Shown: positions 1-5,443 of the stretch, one piece after another
How positions within the stretch are numbered: position 1 is the first letter of the stretch
Layout of the letters: the number at the start of each line of letters is the position of its first letter
Assembly: GCA_002397345.1 (NCBI GenBank)
Contig: DHAH01000049.1
Span: 30,254-41,716 of the forward strand
Direction: 5' to 3'
Length of the DNA: 11,463 bases
Origin: Clostridiales bacterium UBA4959
Lineage (GTDB): Bacteria > Bacillota > Clostridia > Oscillospirales > CAG-272
Made by a program: the position numbers and the translations under genes
The notes under the pieces: generated by a model
What the model was told of the DNA's origin: nothing
The model's database searches: none
The model's input: only the letters and a program-made list of their open reading frames with translations

Positions 1-32
1 ACTCGCTTTATTTTATTATTTTATTATAATCT

Positions 33-56
33 AAAACGGGGTCAAGTCCCTGTTTT
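33..56 (-). terminator. Possible weak terminator after the ECF S-component gene
   Basis: An inverted repeat pairs positions 33-41 with 48-56 around a 6-nt loop, beginning just past the stop codon of the minus-strand S-component gene. Read on the minus strand, the stem AAAACAGGG/CCCCGTTTT has one A-C mismatch and ends in TTTT followed by AT-rich sequence. On the plus strand the mismatch becomes a G-T wobble. The T tract is short, so this is only a plausible end for the kinase/S-component unit. Confidence 0.4.
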
Positions 57-57
57 A

Positions 58-567
58 TTAATTTACGCGCGATTTTAATTTGATTCTGTCCAATGCCAGA
101 CCCGCAACAAGATAGATCGCGCCGCTTACTACCGCTTGAACGGCGTTGAAGGGTATCGACGCGAGCGCAGCGGTGAAATTGGAGATGACAGCCGCTTCAT
201 AAAGATAATAACCCGCGATGCAGATCAGCCCCGAAGCCGTCGCCGCGACCGCGTTGCGCAGCGTTATAATCTTTTGTCTCGCTGATGAAAAAGGCAGTGC
301 CATGAGCGCCTTAATGATAAATGTCGCGGGAGCCCAGATCATAAATCCGGTCAGCGCGTCGGCAAGCGCTCCGCCGATAGCCGCGGCGAGCGGCGCAAAT
401 GGCAGGGGCAGCAGAGAGGCGGCGAGATAGATGAAGGCGTCGCCGACATGGACATAGCCGCCCGCCCCGCCGAAAATCGGTATGCGCGGCAGGTACGCGG
501 TGGCGGCGAAGATTATAGCGGCAAATGCCGCGGACAGCACAAATTTATAAAGTTTTTTATTTTTCAT
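58..567 (-). CDS. ECF transporter S component, probable vitamin B6 (pyridoxine-type) importer subunit
   Basis: This 169-residue, very hydrophobic protein fits the substrate-binding S component of an energy-coupling factor (ECF) vitamin transporter. About six membrane segments are visible (near residues 8-26, 41-56, 58-74, 76-92, 107-125 and 139-158). A GGYVHVGD motif at 36-43, at the entry to the second segment, is typical of the small ECF S families related to HmpT/PdxU. TM1 is Ala-rich (residues 13-22), as expected for packing against the T component. The gene lies 77 nt downstream of a pyridoxamine-kinase gene on the same strand, so it is probably cotranscribed; on that basis I infer a B6 vitamer as substrate. 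The ECF ATPases and T component are not in the window, as is normal for group II systems. The family call is fairly secure. The substrate is inference, and hydroxymethylpyrimidine or another vitamin is possible. The ribosome binding site is weak (CAGGT, about 9 nt before ATG). Confidence 0.72.
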   Translation of the reverse strand: MKNKKLYKFVLSAAFAAIIFAATAYLPRIPIFGGAGGYVHVGDAFIYLAASLLPLPFAPLAAAIGGALADALTGFMIWAPATFIIKALMALPFSSARQKIITLRNAVAATASGLICIAGYYLYEAAVISNFTAALASIPFNAVQAVVSGAIYLVAGLALDRIKLKSRVN

Positions 568-644
568 AATTTATTACCTGTATATTTTTATGAAGTACGG
601 CGCGGCGGTATACATTATATCTATCCGCACACCGTTGTTGTTTT

Positions 645-1556
645 TTATTGCTCCCGCCGTTCTATCAGACGGTACAGATTTTTTTCCAGCAGTACGCCCT
701 CGCGTGCGGGTGTGCCTGCGAGCGAAGTTTCGGCGATAATCTCGCGCGTAAAATCCGACGCGCTTTCCGCTGCTTTTATGAGCGTCATACCCGAAAACAG
801 CCTGCCCAGCAATACCGACGCGAAGATGTCGCCTGTGCCGGGGTACGAGCCCATGACACGCGGACGTGTAATCAGCTTGAAATTATCTCCGTCATAACAG
901 GCGGTCGAAACCGCGGGGTGCGGTGTTTCACCGCCCTCATCCGAATGTATGCCGGTTATAATCACCGCGGGCGAAAACCGTTCGCGCAGCGATTCGATTA
1001 TTTTTTCAATTTGCTCCCCCGTATGGGGTGCATGTGCGGATGCGGGATCCTTACCCAGCAATAAATACGCTTCGGTGAGGTTGGGGGTTATAAGGTCGGC
1101 GCTCGCAGCCAGCCCGCACATACCCTCCACCAGCTTGGGCGTTATCGTGGAGTACAGCCTGCCGTCGTCGCCGAGTACAGGGTCAATAAGCTTGAATACC
1201 GCATTGCCGAGATAGCCGAGCATATCGGCAATGACGCCGGTCTGCTCCACGCCGCCCAAAAAGCCGGTGTAAACGGCATCGAACGACAGCCCGAGGGTTT
1301 CCCAGTGCGTAAGAATATCACGCATATCGGGTGTAGTGTCGCGCATGGAAAAACCGGTGAAGCCGCCCGTGTGGGTGGAAAGCAGCGCGGTGGGCAGCGG
1401 CACAGGCTGCACGCCCATAACCGCGAGCGTCGGGATTACGACGGTCAGCGCGCAGCGCCCGAAGCAGGAGAGATCATGAGCGACGAGAGCGCGGGGCGTA
1501 GGGAGCCGCGTCCGCGGCGTCGTATCTTCATTTGTGTGGATAAAATGGGGGAACAT
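645..1556 (-). CDS. pdxY: Pyridoxamine/pyridoxal kinase (PfkB/ribokinase superfamily)
   Basis: This predicted cytoplasmic kinase phosphorylates pyridoxal, pyridoxamine or pyridoxine at the 5' hydroxyl with ATP, the salvage route to pyridoxal phosphate. Visible family marks are an N-terminal VAHDLSCFGRCALT segment (24-38), a TGGF stretch (63-66), DPVLGDDG (125-132), ITPN (156-159) and the anion-hole/catalytic motif PGTGD (239-243), with D243 the expected catalytic base. The protein has 303 residues. The family normally begins only a few residues before the VAHDLS strand, so this start adds about 20 residues. No other in-frame ATG, GTG or TTG lies between, and a GGAAGGAA ribosome binding site (1568-1575) sits 11 nt upstream, so I keep ATG 1556. 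A promoter with a perfect TATAAT lies about 40 bases upstream. The next gene on this strand is an ECF S component, suggesting a B6 uptake-plus-trapping pair. Confidence 0.88.
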   Translation of the reverse strand: MFPHFIHTNEDTTPRTRLPTPRALVAHDLSCFGRCALTVVIPTLAVMGVQPVPLPTALLSTHTGGFTGFSMRDTTPDMRDILTHWETLGLSFDAVYTGFLGGVEQTGVIADMLGYLGNAVFKLIDPVLGDDGRLYSTITPKLVEGMCGLAASADLITPNLTEAYLLLGKDPASAHAPHTGEQIEKIIESLRERFSPAVIITGIHSDEGGETPHPAVSTACYDGDNFKLITRPRVMGSYPGTGDIFASVLLGRLFSGMTLIKAAESASDFTREIIAETSLAGTPAREGVLLEKNLYRLIERREQ

Positions 1557-1592
1557 ATGAGATTGAATTCCTTCCGAGGGAGATATTATAAT

Positions 1593-1621
1593 ATTATATC
1601 GCCCTGCGGCGGATTATACAA
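1593..1621 (-). promoter_or_regulatory. Sigma-A-type promoter of the pyridoxamine kinase gene
   Basis: On the minus strand, TTGTAT (1621-1616) is separated by 17 nt from a perfect TATAAT (1598-1593). The predicted transcript starts near 1586, leaving a leader of about 30 nt that contains the ribosome binding site. The -10 box and spacing are ideal; the -35 box matches consensus mainly in its TTG. Confidence 0.6.
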
Positions 1622-1678
1622 TACGATATTTATTAATATTTATGAATTTGAAAGAAAATATGACGTAGGAGCGCTGTA

Positions 1679-1696
1679 CTTTTTAACGTTAAAAAG
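1679..1696. repeat. Perfect 18-nt AT-rich palindrome
   Basis: The sequence CTTTTTAACGTTAAAAAG equals its own reverse complement over all 18 positions. It lies at the distal edge of the hemerythrin terminator (its A run supplies the terminator's T tract on the minus strand) and about 58 bp upstream of the kinase promoter's -35 box. It may simply be a T-tract/A-tract arrangement that makes termination work in both directions, or a binding site for a dimeric regulator. The sequence does not decide between these. Confidence 0.5.
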
Positions 1697-1716
1697 AGAG
1701 CCGGGCATAAGCCCGA
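1690..1716 (-). terminator. Intrinsic terminator of the hemerythrin pair
   Basis: Read on the minus strand, a CGGGC stem (1715-1711), a 4-nt TTAT loop and GCCCG (1706-1702) are followed by GCTCTC and a run of five T (1695-1691). It begins 15 bases beyond the stop codon of the downstream hemerythrin gene, the right place to end that transcript. The 5-bp stem is short but GC-rich. Confidence 0.6.
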
Positions 1717-1730
1717 CCCTGCATATTATA

Positions 1731-2129
1731 TTATTTACGGCTCATCGCATATTCGCCGATCTTTTTATCCATTAAAGAAATATGCTGTGTCAGCCAATTG
1801 ACAACAAGCTTGTTCGCGTTTAAAATAACCAAAAAGTCTCCGCCCGTAGAATTGTAATCGGATTTTAGCTTTGCCAACTGCTCGACAAACGCGGCATGAG
1901 CCTTTTTCTGCGCCGCGTAATCAGGGTAAAAAATGCTCAGCATATAACGTTCTTCATCGGCAAAGTGCTGCTTTGTATAATCTTCGAGAAAATTCAGCAT
2001 TTCTCCGATATATGACTGAGCCTGTCTGTTTTTTCCCGCTTCGAACAATTTTTCGGCTTTTTCAAACAGCAGCTTGTGCTGATTATCAATCTGCGCAACT
2101 CCGACGGATAGATTTGATGTCCACGGCAT
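1731..2129 (-). CDS. Bacteriohemerythrin, downstream copy
   Basis: This is a 132-residue single-domain hemerythrin, a four-helix bundle that normally holds a non-heme di-iron centre binding O2. The hallmark opening MPWTxNLSVGVAQIDNQHK is present. Predicted ligands are H18, H55 and E59 (HFADE), H78, H116 and D121 (HISLMD). The position of the first His in the usual HxxxH pair is Gln (Q74), 15 residues after E59. The start is ATG 2129: GAGGGG lies 8 nt upstream, and family members begin at this Met, so the 10 residues encoded further upstream are not expected to be translated. The gene is the second of two, 46 nt after its 88%-identical neighbour, with the same length and no clear promoter between, so it is probably cotranscribed. 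Likely roles in an anaerobe are O2 buffering, scavenging or sensing; which of these applies is unknown. Confidence 0.9.
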   Translation of the reverse strand: MPWTSNLSVGVAQIDNQHKLLFEKAEKLFEAGKNRQAQSYIGEMLNFLEDYTKQHFADEERYMLSIFYPDYAAQKKAHAAFVEQLAKLKSDYNSTGGDFLVILNANKLVVNWLTQHISLMDKKIGEYAMSRK

Positions 2130-2157
2130 AAAAATGTCCCCTCGTAATTTTTCCCGC

Positions 2158-2184
2158 AATATTATTTATGTAATATTATTTATG
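2158..2184. repeat. Short direct repeat at the junction of the duplicated hemerythrin genes
   Basis: AATATTATTTATG occurs at 2158-2170 and again at 2172-2184, one base apart. The second copy overlaps the stop codon (2176-2178) of the upstream hemerythrin gene. A similar TATTATTTA sits at the end of the other copy, near 1727. It marks the seam between the two roughly 445-bp duplicated units and may be a relic of the recombination that made them. Confidence 0.6.
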
Positions 2185-2574
2185 ATTTTTCGCATATTCG
2201 CCGATCTTTTTATCCATTGAAGAAATATGTTGCGTCAGCCAGCCGATAACAAGCTTGTTCGCGTTTAAAATAACCAAAAAATCTCCGCCGGTAGATTTAA
2301 AATCGGATTTTAGTTTTGCCAACTGCTCGATAAACGCGGTATGAGCCCTTTTCTGCGCCGCGTAATCGGGGTAGGAAATGCTCAGCATATAACGTTCTTC
2401 ATCGGCAAAGTGCTGTTTTGTATAATCTTCGAGAAAATTCAGCATTTCTCCGATATAGGATTGCGCCTGTCTGTTTTTTTCCGCCTCAAACAGTTTCTCG
2501 GCTTTTTCGAACCAGATCTTGTGCTGGTTGTCGATCTGCGCAACCCCGACGGATAAATTTGGTGTCCACGGCAT
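2176..2574 (-). CDS. Bacteriohemerythrin, promoter-proximal copy
   Basis: This 132-residue hemerythrin differs from the downstream copy at 16 positions (116/132 identical). Predicted iron ligands are H18, H55, E59, H78, H116 and D121, again with Q74 where canonical bacteriohemerythrins have the first His of HxxxH. Differences include L21W, three residues after ligand H18, and L118S between H116 and D121; both could alter the pocket. The start is ATG 2574: AGGAGG lies 8 nt upstream. The longer reading from 2640 is ruled out because that ATG lies upstream of the -10 box of the gene's own promoter. The gene diverges from gdpP across a 187-bp region holding both promoters. A role in binding O2 is inferred from the family. 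The lost ligand makes the state of the metal site uncertain. Confidence 0.9.
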   Translation of the reverse strand: MPWTPNLSVGVAQIDNQHKIWFEKAEKLFEAEKNRQAQSYIGEMLNFLEDYTKQHFADEERYMLSISYPDYAAQKRAHTAFIEQLAKLKSDFKSTGGDFLVILNANKLVIGWLTQHISSMDKKIGEYAKNHK

Positions 2575-2621
2575 AATAATGTCCTCCTGCAATCTATTGC
2601 ACGCGCGATTATATATACTGC

Positions 2622-2650
2622 ATTGTATCATTAAATCCACATTGTGTCAA
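2622..2650 (-). promoter_or_regulatory. Near-consensus sigma-A-type promoter of the hemerythrin pair
   Basis: On the minus strand, a perfect TTGACA (2650-2645) and TACAAT (2627-2622) are separated by exactly 17 nt. The predicted start is near 2615, giving a leader of about 40 nt with an AGGAGG site before ATG 2574. Its strength suggests high basal expression unless an operator in the shared intergenic region reduces it. Confidence 0.8.
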
Positions 2651-2658
2651 TAATAAAC

Positions 2659-2697
2659 AATATCAACTATAAAAATATAAAAATCGGCGTTGATATT
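2659..2697. promoter_or_regulatory. Inverted repeat between divergent hemerythrin and gdpP promoters
   Basis: AATATCAAC (2659-2667) is exactly inverted as GTTGATATT (2689-2697), with 21 nt between and 30 bp centre to centre. The right arm covers the gdpP -35 box; the left arm lies 8 bp beyond the hemerythrin -35 box. The position suits an operator acting on both genes, but an AT-rich background makes a chance match possible. Confidence 0.35.
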
Positions 2698-2718
2698 ATT
2701 ATCCGGTTATGATATAAT
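2690..2718 (+). promoter_or_regulatory. Near-consensus sigma-A-type promoter of gdpP
   Basis: TTGATA (2690-2695) is followed after exactly 17 nt by a perfect TATAAT (2713-2718). The predicted start is near 2725, giving a leader of about 37 nt. The ribosome binding site is a modest GAGGCGG starting at 2748. This promoter probably starts the long rightward gene run. Confidence 0.8.
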
Positions 2719-2761
2719 AATATTGGCATTTTATTTTTTCTGAAAGCGAGGCGGTGCGGCG

Positions 2762-4783
2762 ATGTTCAAAAAAATTAAAGAGCTGTTCCGCAGCCCTCTT
2801 TTTTTCCGCGGCGTCGTAAACGCTGTTATTGCGCTCGCGTTCATGGCGGTTTATGGCTTCCTCTGCCGATACAGCCCGATAAGCCCCGTTTGGTCGGGTC
2901 TTATCGTCGGCGGCATGTATTTGGCGCTCACCATGATGACGGCGCTGATGTTCCGCTATCTCGGCTCGCGGGTATCGCTCACTGCGGACAGCGAGATCAC
3001 GCCCATGCTGGGCAATATAACGCTCGACCTCATCGTGAAGCTGTGGCTGCCCGTCATAATCTGCGATGAGGCGGGTAAAATTATTTGGTATAACAAGGCT
3101 TTCGCGGCGCTTACCACCGCGAAAGAATCACTGTACGGACGCACGTTCGAGCAGTTTTCCGATCTGCCTGTGTCGGTCGTCATGGCGGACGAGCGTACCG
3201 AGGGCGTCGATATTGCCGCGTTCGACGGATTTTACCGCGTCAAGGGTTATAAAATGAGCTCCGGCAGCAAAAATTATAACCTCACTGTCTGGAGCGACCG
3301 CACCGAGCTGAACCGCGTATATAAAAAGCTCTCCGACGCGGAAGCGCTGATTGCGTATATCATGATCGACAACTTTGACGAGCTGATGCAGTTCGTTTCT
3401 GATAAATACCGCAGCGCGTCGTCCGACGTCGAGGCGGTGCTTAAAAGCTGGGCGCAGTCGGTCGGGGGCGTGTTAAAAGAATACGCGCGCGACAGATATA
3501 TATTCATTTTCGACTCGCGCTTCATGGCGCAGTTTATAGAGAGCAGGTTCGATATACTGGATAAAATCCGCGAGATACGGGTCGGCGAATCGAGCCTGCC
3601 CGTGACGGTATCGATAGGCATCGCGCAGCTCAGCGGAACGCTGTCCGATAAAGACCGCGCTGCGCATGCCGCCCTCGATATGGCGCTCCAGCGGGGCGGC
3701 GATCAGGTCGTGGTGAAGAACGAAACGGGTATGGACTTCTATGGCGGACGCACCAAGACCGTGCAAAAGCGCACCAAGGTCCGTGCGCGCGTTGTGGCAA
3801 ACGAGCTTGCGGCGCAAGTGTCCAAAAGCAGCCGTGTGTTGATTATGTGCCACCGCAACCCAGATTTCGACGCCATCGGCGCGTGTATAGGCATGGCGCG
3901 GCTGGTGATGATGTGCGGCGTGAAGGTCAACATCGTCATAAATACTCGCGACCCCAACTTCTTGCGTTGTCTGGGTAGGCTTCGCACGCTGCCCGAATAC
4001 AAAGACAGCACGCTGTTCATGTCGGGACCGGAAGCACAGGATGTTGTGACGTCCGGGGTATTGCTTATTATCCTCGACGTCAACAACCGCGCGCAGTTTG
4101 AGGCGCCGGAGCTTGCCGACATCATCTCCAATATCGTGATAATCGACCACCACCGCAAAACCGCAGAATTTGCCACGCAGCCGGTGATAACCTATATCGA
4201 GCCGTCGGCAAGCTCGGCATGCGAGCTTGTCGCCGAAATACTTGAGCAGTCGCTGCCGCCCGGAATGCTCAATAAAGAGGAAGCCGACATTATGTACGGC
4301 GGCATCCTGCTCGATACCAAACAATTCACGCGTAACACGGGCGTGCGCACCTTCAGCGCGATGCTTTACCTGCGCGGAGAGGGCGCAAACCCCGCGGACG
4401 CGCAGACGCTGTTCAAAACCGAGCTGGGCGCCTTCATGCGCGAGGCAAAGTTCGAGTCTGATGTGGTGATCTACCGCTCGGTGATCGCCATTTCCGCCGA
4501 CGATTCGCCGGCGAATACGCCGACCGACCGTATCTCGGCGGCAAAGGCGGCGGACAAGCTGCTGTCAATCGACAGCGTGCTCGCGTCGTTCGTGCTCTGC
4601 CGCATCGGTGACACCATCCATATTTCGGCGCGCTCGATGGGCAGCGTCAATGTACAGCTCATCCTCGAGCGGCTCGAGGGCGGCGGACATTACGACGCCG
4701 CGGCGACAGTAGTCACCGGCGTGCCGATGAGCGAGGTGCTGGTACGGCTGAAAGCGGCGATCGACGATTATTTGAACAATTGA
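2762..4783 (+). CDS. gdpP: GdpP, membrane-bound c-di-AMP phosphodiesterase (PAS, degenerate GGDEF, DHH/DHHA1)
   Basis: GdpP hydrolyses the second messenger c-di-AMP to pApA and so sets its level, which governs potassium/osmolyte balance and cell-wall stress. The 673-residue protein has the family's standard layout: two membrane helices (about 16-35 and 44-66), a PAS-like domain (about 80-175; homologues can bind heme), a GGDEF-related domain (about 190-320) whose signature is degenerate (DRYIF at 244-248), then DHH (about 355-520) and DHHA1 (about 590-670). Metal-binding residues of DHH are visible: H364, D368 and D370 in HRNPDFDAIG, D439 in ILDVN, D462-H463-H464, and D518 in GILLDT. GGGHYDAAA (640-648) is the DHHA1 signature. 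All catalytic positions look intact, so it should be active as a phosphodiesterase but not as a diguanylate cyclase. gdpP-rplI-dnaB order is widely conserved in Firmicutes. The final Asn codon and stop lie inside an AATTGAC repeat. Confidence 0.95.
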   Translation: MFKKIKELFRSPLFFRGVVNAVIALAFMAVYGFLCRYSPISPVWSGLIVGGMYLALTMMTALMFRYLGSRVSLTADSEITPMLGNITLDLIVKLWLPVIICDEAGKIIWYNKAFAALTTAKESLYGRTFEQFSDLPVSVVMADERTEGVDIAAFDGFYRVKGYKMSSGSKNYNLTVWSDRTELNRVYKKLSDAEALIAYIMIDNFDELMQFVSDKYRSASSDVEAVLKSWAQSVGGVLKEYARDRYIFIFDSRFMAQFIESRFDILDKIREIRVGESSLPVTVSIGIAQLSGTLSDKDRAAHAALDMALQRGGDQVVVKNETGMDFYGGRTKTVQKRTKVRARVVANELAAQVSKSSRVLIMCHRNPDFDAIGACIGMARLVMMCGVKVNIVINTRDPNFLRCLGRLRTLPEYKDSTLFMSGPEAQDVVTSGVLLIILDVNNRAQFEAPELADIISNIVIIDHHRKTAEFATQPVITYIEPSASSACELVAEILEQSLPPGMLNKEEADIMYGGILLDTKQFTRNTGVRTFSAMLYLRGEGANPADAQTLFKTELGAFMREAKFESDVVIYRSVIAISADDSPANTPTDRISAAKAADKLLSIDSVLASFVLCRIGDTIHISARSMGSVNVQLILERLEGGGHYDAAATVVTGVPMSEVLVRLKAAIDDYLNN

Positions 4784-4808
4784 CAATGGGGCGCACCTGT
4801 AAGTGCGC
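4777..4808 (+). repeat. AATTGAC motif at the gdpP stop codon plus GCGCAC/GTGCGC hairpin
   Basis: CAATTGACAAT begins at 4777, with gdpP's TGA stop (4781-4783) embedded in it. After GGG comes GCGCAC (4791-4796), a 6-nt loop CTGTAA, and GTGCGC (4803-4808), a perfect 6-bp stem. No T run follows, so it is not a convincing terminator. It may be a processing or stability hairpin, or a decayed copy of an intergenic repeat; the same AATTGAC unit recurs as an array after rplI. Confidence 0.5.
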
Positions 4809-4812
4809 ACGC

Positions 4813-4821
4813 TGTTATAAT
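4813..4821 (+). promoter_or_regulatory. Candidate extended -10 promoter for rplI
   Basis: TGTTATAAT is a perfect extended -10 element (TG, one base, TATAAT). No -35 box is visible at 17-18 nt upstream; that stretch is the GC-rich hairpin. A start near 4828 would give a leader of about 24 nt. It may allow rplI to be made independently of gdpP. Confidence 0.4.
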
Positions 4822-4851
4822 AAATTAAAAAATGAAAGGCAGATATAAATT

Positions 4852-5295
4852 ATGAAAGTTATGTTACTCGCCGATGTGCGCGATCAGGGCAAAAAGGGAG
4901 ACGTCGTCAACGTCTCCGACGGTTACGCGCGCAACTTCCTGTTTCCCCGCAAGCTGGCGGCGGAGCTGGACGCCAAGCTGCTGGCGGAATTACAGGCCAA
5001 AGAAGAAGCCAAACAGCGCCGCATAGCGCAGGAGAAGCAAGCGGCGCGCGAGCTTGCCGAAAAACTTTCGGCTGTGACCGTCAAGATACATATCTCGGCG
5101 GGCGGCGACGGCAGATTGTACGGTGCGGTTACCTCAAAAGATATCGCAGAAGCGCTTGCGGCTCAGCACGGCATCGAAATCGACCGCCGCAAGCTCCAGC
5201 TTGACGCGGGTATAAAGGCATACGGCACCTACGCCGTCGAAGTCAAACTGTATCCCGAAATCAGCGGAAAAATAAACGTGGTAGTGTGCAATTAA
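4852..5295 (+). CDS. rplI: 50S ribosomal protein L9
   Basis: L9 binds 23S rRNA near the L1 stalk and reaches across to the small subunit, helping keep reading frame and translation fidelity. The 147-residue protein has the usual two-lobed layout. The N-terminal RNA-binding domain (about 1-45) has [19 protein letters not shown] followed by [14 protein letters not shown] at about 23-36. A long charged linker helix (about 40-78) rich in Ala, Glu, Lys and Gln follows, then a C-terminal domain (about 80-146) with [16 protein letters not shown] and the end strand [11 protein letters not shown]. The length is normal for the family. The gene sits between gdpP and dnaB, as in many Firmicutes. Upstream there is a weak purine-rich AAAGG about 12 nt before ATG. 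The last codon (AAT) and the stop TAA belong to a heptad repeat that continues into the intergenic region. Confidence 0.97.
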   Translation: MKVMLLADVRDQGKKGDVVNVSDGYARNFLFPRKLAAELDAKLLAELQAKEEAKQRRIAQEKQAARELAEKLSAVTVKIHISAGGDGRLYGAVTSKDIAEALAAQHGIEIDRRKLQLDAGIKAYGTYAVEVKLYPEISGKINVVVCN

Positions 5296-5324
5296 TAATT
5301 GACAATTGACAATTGATAATTAAC
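5290..5324 (+). repeat. Five-unit heptad repeat (consensus AATTGAC) overlapping the rplI stop codon
   Basis: Five consecutive 7-nt units are readable: AATTAAT, AATTGAC, AATTGAC, AATTGAT, AATTAAC. The first unit contains rplI's last codon AAT and its TAA stop. The array also contains TTGACA twice and TTGATA once, matching -35 boxes, but none has a -10 box at 17 nt. The rest of the rplI-dnaB gap (5325-5371) has no recognisable element. Confidence 0.75.
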
Positions 5325-5371
5325 GGTTGAACCGAGCCGCCGATGGCAACAGCAACCACAAGACATCACTA

Positions 5372-5400
5372 TTGATATAATTATAATAATTATCTATATT
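5372..5400 (+). promoter_or_regulatory. Candidate promoter of dnaB
   Basis: TTGATA (5372-5377) and TATATT (5395-5400) are separated by exactly 17 nt, each one mismatch from consensus. The start would be near 5407, inside the GGGG hairpin that follows. The surrounding AT-rich stretch offers other TATAAT-like hexamers (5376-5381 and 5382-5387), but these have no -35 partner. Confidence 0.5.
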
Positions 5401-5402
5401 TG

Positions 5403-5418
5403 CGGGGTGGAACCCCCG
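5403..5418 (+). other. GC-rich hairpin in the dnaB leader
   Basis: CGGGG (5403-5407) pairs with CCCCG (5414-5418) around a 6-nt loop and is followed by TTTC only. An alternative pairing is GGGGT/ACCCC with a GGA loop. The T tract is too short for a confident terminator. It could attenuate read-through from rplI or sit at the very 5' end of a dnaB transcript. Confidence 0.4.
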
Positions 5419-5443
5419 TTTCTACGCCCATAAAGGTTATAAC

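Noticed and set aside
631..644. ACACCGTTGTTGTT shared with the hpt 5' coding region (8054-8067)
   Set aside because: A 14-nt match is not surprising within 11 kb, and the contexts differ.
1795..1806. CAATTGACAAC inside the downstream hemerythrin, resembling the heptad repeat
   Set aside because: It is coding sequence for the conserved NWLT/KLVV region, and the paralogous copy has a different sequence there, so the match is chance.
2575..2640. A longer N-terminus (22 residues) for the promoter-proximal hemerythrin
   Set aside because: Its ATG lies upstream of the -10 box of the gene's own promoter, and an ideal AGGAGG precedes the family-typical Met at 2574.
3473..4324. A 283-codon open frame antisense to gdpP
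   Set aside because: It mirrors the DHH coding region, its composition is rich in His and Arg with no recognisable domain, and it has no promoter or ribosome binding site.
4791..4808. The GCGCAC/GTGCGC hairpin as a terminator between gdpP and rplI
   Set aside because: No T run follows the stem; the next bases are ACGCTGTTATAAT, which looks more like a -10 element.
5290..5324. Heptad array considered as a CRISPR array or origin iteron set
   Set aside because: Units are 7 nt with no spacers, no cas genes or initiator gene are nearby, and there are no DnaA-box-like sequences.
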